This document shows positions 7,058 to 12,280 of a DNA stretch of 12,280 nt, in pieces. A model generated the notes under the pieces. The model saw nothing but the letters and a program-made list of their open reading frames with translations, was not told the origin of the DNA and did not search any database. Each line of letters begins with the position of its first letter. Within the stretch, counting starts at the first letter, position 1. A program made the translations under genes and the position numbers. The DNA is from Anaerolineales bacterium UBA5195 (GTDB taxonomy: Bacteria > Chloroflexota > Anaerolineae > Anaerolineales > Villigracilaceae): positions 1 through 12,280 of the forward strand of contig DHVZ01000068.1 in assembly GCA_002412925.1 (NCBI GenBank). Reading direction: 5' to 3'.

Positions 7058-7174
7058 TCAGTACTTCACGAAAGTTAGGAAAACTTCCGATTTTTTGGGT
7101 GTGTGGCGGGCAGCCGCCCGCCACACACCCAAAAAATCGGACTTCTTCAAGAAGTTTCGTGAACTACCGATAAT
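7054..7174 (+). mobile_element. MITE-like hairpin element, copy 2, with 5-bp target duplication
   Basis: The element body is 7059-7169 and is flanked by ATAAT at 7054-7058 and 7170-7174. The terminal inverted repeats are CAGTACTTCACGAAA (7059-7073) and TTTCGTGAACTACCG (7155-7169), matching at 13 of 15 positions. The inner hairpin is 7087-7111 with 7116-7140, 25 bp without mismatch and loop AGCC. It starts with the same CCGATTTTTTGGG as copy 1. The spacers of 13 nt (7074-7086) and 14 nt (7141-7154) are the same lengths as in copy 1, and the orientation is the same. It contains no gene of its own. The left target duplicate contains the TAA stop of the upstream gene. Confidence 0.82.
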
Positions 7175-7253
7175 ATCGAGGCTCTTTAGGAGAGAATTTC
7201 CGTGGTCAGACAGCGGGGGAGACCCAAAATAAATTCATTGAATTCATTCTGAA

Positions 7254-7258
7254 AAAGG
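7254..7258 (+). promoter_or_regulatory. Weak ribosome binding site favouring the ATG at 7266
   Basis: AAAGG lies 7 nt before ATG 7266. A TTG codon directly precedes the ATG in frame, but the ATG is the better start. Confidence 0.5.
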
Positions 7259-7265
7259 CAGATTG

Positions 7266-9080
7266 ATGGGAATCCTGGCAAGCGCTTGGCTCGTCCTCTT
7301 CAAGGAATGGAATGGCATTCTCGGTATCTTGGGTGTTCTTTTACTGGGAGGCGGGATCGTATTTTATTGCTTGAAATTCATTTTTGATGATCACCTGACC
7401 TTGGGTGAATTTCTTGGATTAGGATTGGGTGGGGCGTTTTTGCCTTTGTTTTTTGGGATTTTCCTTTCCTGGTTAATCAATTTATTGTTGGGTGTCAAAA
7501 TTAATTTCATATTTTTTTGCGCGGTGATCTTTATTGCCGGTTGTTTTGCTTATTACCAGAAAAGGAGGGGGCAATTCCAAACGCAGGTCCCTGAGTCGCA
7601 AGTGTTGAGTGTCGTTCCAGGATTGGTTTTGATCCTGATCTTATTGGGATCGCTGTTCGCTCGCCTGGCATTCATTTCAGAATTGATTGCTCCGCTCTAC
7701 GCTGATTCAGCGGTACATTATTCAATTGTCAAGAATTTAATGAACAATTTTGAGACCTCCTCGCTCCCATCTTACAGTTCTTTTTTGGGAGGCTACTACC
7801 ATCTTGGGTTTCACTTTTTGGCTGCAGCTTTAAGCCAGGCACTCCACCTGGATGCGAAAGATGTCATGCTGATCTTCGGGCAGATTCTGGTTGCCATCCT
7901 GCCCTTACCATTGTTTTTTATCGTCAGGCAGGAGACGAAGCTGGATGCGCCGGGGATATTTACAGTCTTATTGGCTGGATGGGGGTGGGGGATGCCGGCG
8001 CACGCAATTAACTGGGGGAAATATCCCGCCTTGAGCAGCGTTCTCGTTTTCGAATTTGTTGTCTGCAGCTTGTATCTGGCGCTGCGTTCCTCCAAAAGCC
8101 CGCGTTGGCCCCTGATGGGTCTTTTGGGTCTGGGTATATTGATCTCGACATTTATTCACAGCCGTTCACTTATCCTGATCGCCATTGCGCTTGCCAGTTA
8201 TGGAAGCGCCGTGGTCTGGCGCAGGTTGCCCCTGCCTGCCCGAATCTTGATTTTTAGTTTGGCACTCGGCAGCATATTGTTATTGATATTTCAACTTCAA
8301 TCAAAGCCTGTTTTTAATATGATTTTTTACCCATACTGGGGATGGATGCTCTTCCTGATCCTGCTGTTATTGCCTTTTGCGGTGAGAGAATTTTCTGTAG
8401 CGGCGCTTTCCAACATTTTTTCAATCAGCTTCCTGCTGGGAAGTTTATCTATTTCTGCATCCTGGTTTTTACCTGCTTATGATGTTCAAACCTTGTTGGA
8501 TCGGCCATTCGTCGAAATGGTTCTGTTTTTCCCCCTCGCCTTTCTTGGTGGATTGGGATATGCAGGGATGGTCAGGGTTGTGAATAATTTCCATTTCCAC
8601 AAAGGCCTGTTTCAAAAATATATAAACGGTTTTATCACCATCTCTCTTTTTGGAGCCGTTTTGATAAACTTTACACAATACAAATTTTCCCCTTCTACCT
8701 GCTGTAAATATTTTTGGGAGGAGGATGCTGTCGCAATTGACTGGATGGATAGGAAGATTCCATTAGATGCGAAGATAGTCATTTCACAGTCTGAATCGAC
8801 TGTGTTTGAATCGACACAATCAATCGAACGCGCCTATTCAGATGCCGGCACGTGGGTTTTGCCATTAATTCAACGATCTACCGCGCCGTTGCCCTATCAT
8901 ACAGATTTTAGCGCAGAAGATACATTGGATGTACTTTGTAATCTCAAGGCGACTTACATCTACATCGGTGGAAGAAGCGACAGTTTTGATCTTGCACAGA
9001 TTCAAGGCCAACCAGGTTGGTATGAAATGCAATTGCTGATGCCAAAGGCACAGGTATTTAAAGTAATAGCCTGCCGCTAG
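7266..9080 (+). CDS. Polytopic membrane protein, putative GT-C-type glycosyltransferase
   Basis: This 604-residue integral membrane protein has about 11-13 hydrophobic helices up to residue 470, then a soluble domain of about 130 residues. The layout resembles lipid-linked-sugar glycosyltransferases of the GT-C fold. An acidic/His loop follows an early helix (APLYADSAVHYSIV, D147 and H151), then a GGYYHLGFHFLAAA segment (His179, His183). The extracytoplasmic C-terminal domain begins around AIDWMDRKIPLDAKIVI, a style common in STT3/PMT-like proteins. No family signature is strict enough to name a donor or acceptor, so glycosyl transfer is inference only. The gene is visibly richer in A and T (T-runs and TTT/ATT codons) than its GC-richer neighbours. 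It lies 91 bp after mobile element copy 2 and no partner gene follows. Confidence 0.7.
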   Translation: MGILASAWLVLFKEWNGILGILGVLLLGGGIVFYCLKFIFDDHLTLGEFLGLGLGGAFLPLFFGIFLSWLINLLLGVKINFIFFCAVIFIAGCFAYYQKRRGQFQTQVPESQVLSVVPGLVLILILLGSLFARLAFISELIAPLYADSAVHYSIVKNLMNNFETSSLPSYSSFLGGYYHLGFHFLAAALSQALHLDAKDVMLIFGQILVAILPLPLFFIVRQETKLDAPGIFTVLLAGWGWGMPAHAINWGKYPALSSVLVFEFVVCSLYLALRSSKSPRWPLMGLLGLGILISTFIHSRSLILIAIALASYGSAVVWRRLPLPARILIFSLALGSILLLIFQLQSKPVFNMIFYPYWGWMLFLILLLLPFAVREFSVAALSNIFSISFLLGSLSISASWFLPAYDVQTLLDRPFVEMVLFFPLAFLGGLGYAGMVRVVNNFHFHKGLFQKYINGFITISLFGAVLINFTQYKFSPSTCCKYFWEEDAVAIDWMDRKIPLDAKIVISQSESTVFESTQSIERAYSDAGTWVLPLIQRSTAPLPYHTDFSAEDTLDVLCNLKATYIYIGGRSDSFDLAQIQGQPGWYEMQLLMPKAQVFKVIACR

Positions 9081-9220
9081 AAAACTTGTCTGCTTGTGAA
9101 ACGGGTTTTTGATCTGGGGGATATTCTTGAGCGCTGCAACAACGCTGATGGCGGTATGGATTGGTCGTAAATTCTAACAGCAAGATAGGAGGCGGGTACT
9201 ATTGGGTACCCAGCAAGCAA

Positions 9221-9302
9221 TTGCATACGGGCGTTTTCCTATGGTATAAATAGAATTGTAGGAAAAAATAGCCTGTAAACCCCAAGCAAACCGGGCTATA
9301 AT
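9221..9302 (+). promoter_or_regulatory. Candidate promoters of the secreted-protein/lipoprotein pair
   Basis: Two candidates are present. P1 is TTGCAT (9221-9226), an 18-nt spacer, then TATAAA (9245-9250). P2 has a perfect TATAAT (9297-9302) with only a poor -35; it would start transcription a few bases before the ribosome binding site at 9317. Confidence 0.5.
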
Positions 9303-9316
9303 TATTAGTGTCCTAC

Positions 9317-9323
9317 AGGAGGT
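9317..9323 (+). promoter_or_regulatory. Strong ribosome binding site
   Basis: AGGAGGT lies 7 nt before ATG 9331. It is the best Shine-Dalgarno sequence in the window and suggests high translation of the secreted protein. Confidence 0.85.
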
Positions 9324-9330
9324 ACCAAAC

Positions 9331-9900
9331 ATGAAACCACTTTTACCATCTAGGAAGTACATCGTCAGCTTTTTCAGCCTGTTTGTAGCAATTGCTGTTT
9401 TGCTAACGGTTGTTCCAGCGGCTTACGCCGAAGGCGAAGGTCCGTTAACCCCGATCCCCGGCCTGGGCCGCCTGCCCAATGCAACCTTGACCAGGATGCA
9501 CAAACAAGAGATCAGTTGGTACATGGACCAGGATGCCTTGTTCAAGAAGGCTAATACACTTGCTGCAAATTTTTCAGATTTAATCACGGCAGAGGCCAAA
9601 GCTGGAAAGGATGTAACCATCCTGCAGGCAGGGCTGGATACTTTCAATGCCGAAGTTGCTGCCAGTCGTGAAATCCATGCCGTTGCAGCAAAAGCCATCT
9701 TTACGGCGATTGGATTCAATAATGCTGGCGAGGTTCGCGATCGCCTTGTGGCCGGGCAGTCGATCCTCGATGGGCGCGAAAGCCTGAAAGATTCACACTT
9801 CAGGCTGGTCAAGGCCATGGCAGACCTGCGAAAAAGTTTCTCGAAATGGCGACATTATCGCGTAGGAGATCCGCACATTCCATATTACCCCTACAAGTAA
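9331..9900 (+). CDS. Small secreted helical protein of unknown function
   Basis: A 189-residue protein with a clear Sec signal peptide: basic start (K2, R8, K9), hydrophobic core about 11-29, and AYA before Glu34 as signal peptidase I site. The mature part is about 156 residues. It is rich in Ala, Lys and Glu and looks largely alpha-helical (about 50-170), with no cysteine. It ends in a Pro/Tyr-rich tail. I do not recognise a family; helical-bundle secreted proteins of this style can bind metals or surfaces, but nothing here proves that. It has the strongest ribosome binding site in the window, so it may be abundant. A lipoprotein gene follows after 12 bp and is probably in the same operon. 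Confidence 0.78.
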   Translation: MKPLLPSRKYIVSFFSLFVAIAVLLTVVPAAYAEGEGPLTPIPGLGRLPNATLTRMHKQEISWYMDQDALFKKANTLAANFSDLITAEAKAGKDVTILQAGLDTFNAEVAASREIHAVAAKAIFTAIGFNNAGEVRDRLVAGQSILDGRESLKDSHFRLVKAMADLRKSFSKWRHYRVGDPHIPYYPYK

Positions 9901-9912
9901 GTCCAGAACGCC

Positions 9913-10230
9913 ATGGGACAAAAAGTGAAGTTTTGGTTTCTGGTAATTGTTATCGTGGTGTTTTGCGCTGCCTGTTCAACGGATGATATCTCTGACCAGG
10001 AACAAGGAGACGCGACCAAGCCACCGCCCCAGGTACGGGTTGGGTTGTTGCCTACATCCACTCCATTGCCGCCAACCGAGACAGCGATTGCTCCTACGCC
10101 TTCGCCAACTGCGGCGCAAGTATTCTTCTGGCCAACACCCAACGCGGAGGACCTTGCGAACCAAATCGACTCATTAATGAGTGAGATCGAACGAAAACTA
10201 AAGAGCCAGAATACAAATATAAAACCCTAA
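9913..10230 (+). CDS. Small putative lipoprotein with Pro/Thr-rich linker
   Basis: A 105-residue protein. Its N-terminus (MGQKVKFWFLVIVIVVFCAAC) is a lipoprotein-type signal with Cys21 as the likely lipidated residue. The lipobox CAAC is not ideal at position -3. Residues about 36-75 are a Pro/Thr/Ser linker (TSTPLPPTETAIAPTPSPT), typical of cell-surface proteins in this kind of bacterium. A short charged helix (about 79-97) follows. No enzyme domain is present, so it may act as a surface anchor or spacer. It has no clear ribosome binding site and lies 12 bp behind the secreted-protein gene, so it is probably co-transcribed. A 24-bp hairpin follows the gene. Confidence 0.68.
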   Translation: MGQKVKFWFLVIVIVVFCAACSTDDISDQEQGDATKPPPQVRVGLLPTSTPLPPTETAIAPTPSPTAAQVFFWPTPNAEDLANQIDSLMSEIERKLKSQNTNIKP

Positions 10231-10242
10231 CTTTCTGTTTTT

Positions 10243-10293
10243 AATATAAATCGAATGGGGCGGCCAGGCTGGCTGCCCCATTCGATTTATATT
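10243..10293. terminator. Long hairpin after the lipoprotein gene
   Basis: The left arm 10243-10266 pairs with 10270-10293: 24 bp with a single G-T wobble (10262/10274) and a 3-nt loop GGC. The outer part is AT-rich (AATATAAATCGAAT) and the inner part GC-rich. It begins 12 bp after the stop codon and probably terminates the operon. There is no simple T-run after it; T-rich sequence precedes it. It does not share the TTCACGAAA repeat of the mobile elements. Confidence 0.65.
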
Positions 10294-10382
10294 GCGTGTT
10301 GCTCAGTACATCCCAAAGATGCCACAGGAAGACCTTGTTTCGATTTCCTGGAATGCTCAAAAAAGGGTGCCAAAGAATCGGG

Positions 10383-10388
10383 TATACT
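10383..10388 (+). promoter_or_regulatory. Candidate -10 box of nadD (leaderless start)
   Basis: TATACT ends 6 nt before the nadD ATG, so transcription would start at or next to the start codon. No Shine-Dalgarno sequence and no good -35 box are present. Confidence 0.4.
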
Positions 10389-10394
10389 TTTGGC

Positions 10395-10997
10395 ATGGCA
10401 GAATCGATAGGAATTTTTGGCGGAACGTTTGATCCGCCTCACCTTGGACACCTGATTCTGGCAGCCGAGGGGCTGAATCAGCTTCACCTGAACCGTGTAC
10501 TCTGGGTGCTGACTCCTCAGCCGCCGCACAAACCCGACCGGCCGATCACACCACTGCCCCATCGGCTGGAAATGCTCAAGCGCGCCATTGGCTCCGGGCC
10601 AGGGTTTGAGCTTTCGACTCTCGAGATCGACCGCCCCGGCCCGCACTATACACTCGAGACCCTCGATCTGTTGCAAACCAGATCTCCAGCTGCGCGACTT
10701 GTCTTGCTGATCGGAGGGGATTCGTTGCGCGACCTGCCCGCCTGGAACCGCCCGGACGAACTGATCACCGCCGTGAACGCCTTCGGGGTTATGCGTCGCC
10801 CAGGCGATGAGATTGACCTGCAAGCGCTGGAAAAGAAATTGCCCGGCCTGGGCGCCAAAGTGCGTTTTGTGGACGCGCCGCAGCTTGAGATTTCGTCCTC
10901 ATCCATCCGGCAGCGGATTGCCAGCGGCGGTCACTACCGCTATTACCTGCCATCCGCTGTGTACGATTACATCCAGCAAAATGGTCTCTACCGCTGA
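10395..10997 (+). CDS. nadD: Nicotinate-mononucleotide adenylyltransferase
   Basis: NadD joins nicotinate mononucleotide and ATP to give deamido-NAD+ and pyrophosphate, a step of NAD biosynthesis in the cytoplasm. The 200-residue product has the usual length of the family. The nucleotidyltransferase signature GIFGGTFDPPHLGH is at residues 6-19, with catalytic His16 and His19. GGDSL is at 107-111, and the C-terminal ISSSSIRQR motif (166-174) is complete. The frame stays open upstream to a TTG at 10296, but the added residues do not belong to the family, and the ATG at 10395 places the signature at the normal position. It appears to have its own promoter. The rsfS gene often found downstream in other bacteria is absent here; copy 3 of the mobile element follows instead. 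Confidence 0.96.
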   Translation: MAESIGIFGGTFDPPHLGHLILAAEGLNQLHLNRVLWVLTPQPPHKPDRPITPLPHRLEMLKRAIGSGPGFELSTLEIDRPGPHYTLETLDLLQTRSPAARLVLLIGGDSLRDLPAWNRPDELITAVNAFGVMRRPGDEIDLQALEKKLPGLGAKVRFVDAPQLEISSSSIRQRIASGGHYRYYLPSAVYDYIQQNGLYR

Positions 10998-10999
10998 TG

Positions 11000-11076
11000 A
11001 TACCCAGTAGTTCATGAAACTTTTTGCAGAAACCCAATATCGGAAATTCTTTCAACTTTCGTGAAATGCTGATACT
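11000..11076 (-). mobile_element. MITE-like element, copy 3, inverted and without inner hairpin
   Basis: The element body is 11005-11071, with imperfect flanking duplicates ATACC (11000-11004) and ATACT (11072-11076). The inner TIR cores are TTCATGAAA (11011-11019) and TTTCGTGAA (11057-11065). On the minus strand the order matches copies 1 and 2: TTCACGAAA, a 13-nt spacer, CCGAT, then TTGGG. The rest of the long hairpin is missing, and the 14-nt right spacer follows directly, matching 10 of 14 bases in copy 2. It lies between the convergent ends of nadD and the C45-like gene. Confidence 0.7.
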
Positions 11077-12180
11077 TTACTCATCCAGATGAAAGGTGTG
11101 GTACGCGTTCTGGCAGGGATTCCCCCAGGCGATGTGCATTTCACGCGCCGTCAGGTCGATCACCAGGGCGTTGATGGTTTTCTCCCGGTCCAGTTCTTTG
11201 CCGTCGATGGCGTGATTGCAGATCGAGTTGGGAAAATCGACATGGTCTTTTTGGATGCTTTGCAGTGAGTTGATGGTATGTTTATCTGTTTTGCGCAGTA
11301 ACCGCGTGGCGCGGTAATATTGCACCCGCGAGGGGATCAATTTCTCAGGTTCGTATTCGATTGCTTGCATGTGCGGAGAGAGGAAGTGATTGGCGTGAAC
11401 CATGTACCCGTCCAGCGCATATAACACGTCAAAACGACGCGCCGATACCTCCACTGAATAGATTTCGCCGCTGTCATGCGCGATTAAATGGTTGTACCCT
11501 GCGGCGCGCTGTGAGATTACTGCGCGCTTAATCGCTTCGGAGGGAGACTTAGCCGCCAGCACCGCCCGCGAGACCACCAGGCGTGGAATGCCGATGCGCG
11601 AATCGTCTGGATGCACCGAGTCAATCAGTTGGGCAACTCCATAGGCATTGAACCCCACATTTGGTAACAGCCCGCCATAGGTCATCGCCAGGAAAGGGGG
11701 TTCATTATCGGGTTTGGCATGGATTACATACACGTCATCTTCATCTTCGGGAACCCAATCCTCATTGTGGGCTGCGAGGACATGCCCGTCTGCGGTGTGT
11801 GCGTCGTTGACGGCCAGGCTGGTGCAGCTGACGAGATGTAGGGCATCCATTGTCACCGCTTCCATGACGTTCAGCACCGAGATTTCTTCGAAGGGGATAT
11901 TCGCGCCTTCCGCAATCCCGGCCATCTCTTCCACATACTGCGGATAACGCTCCTGTGCAAAAGGCAGGTACTTTCGAGCGTGGTTTTGTGCGCCCTCCCA
12001 GGTCAGTTCGAGTTCTTCATACGCGTCCGCAAGCAATTGGCGGGCGTTTTCTACACTGTGGCGCACATTTTCACGCCGCGCTTCGCCAATCTGGCGTCCC
12101 ATTTCGCGGTGTGAGCCAGAGACTCGCACCAGGGGCACTGGGTTTTTATGGATCGGTGCATCGTAAGGATTTTTATTCAT
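11077..12180 (-). CDS. Peptidase C45 / acyl-CoA:6-APA acyltransferase-like hydrolase
   Basis: A 367-residue protein of the Ntn-hydrolase group of peptidase family C45. The fungal members make penicillin from isopenicillin N; bacterial ones are mostly uncharacterised amidases or acyltransferases. The likely nucleophile is Cys119 in HLVSCTSLAV. It becomes the N-terminal residue after self-cleavage and is followed by HNEDW (138-142), typical of the family. The conserved SGSHREMGRQIGE start (21-33) is also present. No signal peptide is seen, so it is probably cytoplasmic. An ATG at 12261 is open in frame, but it lacks a ribosome binding site and adds 27 unfamily-like residues. AGGA 7 nt before the ATG at 12180 supports the shorter form. 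The natural substrate is unknown. Confidence 0.85.
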   Translation of the reverse strand: MNKNPYDAPIHKNPVPLVRVSGSHREMGRQIGEARRENVRHSVENARQLLADAYEELELTWEGAQNHARKYLPFAQERYPQYVEEMAGIAEGANIPFEEISVLNVMEAVTMDALHLVSCTSLAVNDAHTADGHVLAAHNEDWVPEDEDDVYVIHAKPDNEPPFLAMTYGGLLPNVGFNAYGVAQLIDSVHPDDSRIGIPRLVVSRAVLAAKSPSEAIKRAVISQRAAGYNHLIAHDSGEIYSVEVSARRFDVLYALDGYMVHANHFLSPHMQAIEYEPEKLIPSRVQYYRATRLLRKTDKHTINSLQSIQKDHVDFPNSICNHAIDGKELDREKTINALVIDLTAREMHIAWGNPCQNAYHTFHLDE

Positions 12181-12187
12181 GGTTGTG

Positions 12188-12191
12188 TCCT
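12188..12191 (-). promoter_or_regulatory. Ribosome binding site that decides the C45-like start
   Basis: On the minus strand, AGGA lies 7 nt before ATG 12180. The alternative ATG at 12261 has no comparable sequence. Confidence 0.6.
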
Positions 12192-12280
12192 GAAACAGTC
12201 TGGCAAAACAGACTGGAGATTTATTATGGGTCTCTAGGATTTTCCGCGAAGAGTGCCGCATTTTTGGGTGTGAGCGCGCG

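Larger units (their letters stand above)
9081..9330 (+). other. Non-coding interval with promoter-like sequences
   Basis: This 250-bp stretch has no convincing gene. It holds an AGGAGG at 9187-9192 followed, after 9 nt, by a TTG that opens only a 15-codon frame. Promoter-like boxes for the next gene lie further on. No RNA gene or repeat was recognised. Confidence 0.6.

Noticed and set aside
9187..9249. AGGAGG followed by a TTG-initiated 15-codon frame, possibly a leader peptide
   Set aside because: The start is a rare TTG and the peptide has no regulatory codon run or attenuator hairpin. A chance Shine-Dalgarno match is more likely.
76..11076. CRISPR or REP/BIME interpretation of the repeated palindromes
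   Set aside because: Copies are thousands of bases apart without spacers or cas genes, and each has its own flanking 5-bp direct repeat, which fits transposition better.

Overview
The window is chromosomal DNA from a bacterium, most likely a member of the Chloroflexota, class Anaerolineae. That is an inference from protein style: a PrsW-type membrane protease, a Pro/Thr-rich linker lipoprotein, a GT-C-like membrane protein with a soluble C-terminal domain, and small secreted proteins of no known family. No taxonomic marker gene is present. There are nine protein-coding genes and one tRNA, and no phage, plasmid, CRISPR or full-length insertion-sequence gene.

Layout. Positions 1-216 hold a hairpin mobile element (copy 1) directly in front of a PrsW-like intramembrane protease gene (217-1206), which ends in a strong hairpin. 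tRNA-Arg(CCG) follows at 1280-1351. It converges on a membrane histidine kinase gene (1379-3589, minus strand) and shares a bidirectional terminator with it. A GH13 alpha-amylase-like gene (3680-6454) is divergent from the kinase, and a small membrane-anchored protein with three decapeptide repeats (6458-7057) sits 3 bp behind it. Copy 2 of the hairpin element is inserted exactly at the stop codon of that small gene. Next come a 604-residue polytopic membrane protein (7266-9080) and a 250-bp non-coding gap with promoter-like sequences. A two-gene secreted protein/lipoprotein unit (9331-10230) is closed by a 24-bp hairpin. Last are nadD (10395-10997), a shrunken inverted copy 3 of the element, and a convergent peptidase-C45/acyltransferase-like gene (11077-12180, minus strand).

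The main novelty is the three-copy hairpin element. All copies share a TTCACGAAA / TTTCGTGAA inner terminal inverted repeat, the same 13-nt left spacer, and a CCGAT-starting inner stem or its remnant. Each is flanked by an AT-starting 5-bp direct repeat: ATTCT/ATTCT, ATAAT/ATAAT, ATACC/ATACT. This looks like a non-autonomous MITE-type element with 5-bp target duplications. Copies 1 and 2 carry perfect or near-perfect 28- and 25-bp inner hairpins whose differences are mirrored on both arms. Copy 3 has lost the inner hairpin.

The genes do not form one pathway. They are a mixture of housekeeping (nadD, tRNA), glucan metabolism (GH13), sensing (kinase) and cell-envelope genes. No multi-gene defence or biosynthetic system can be supported.
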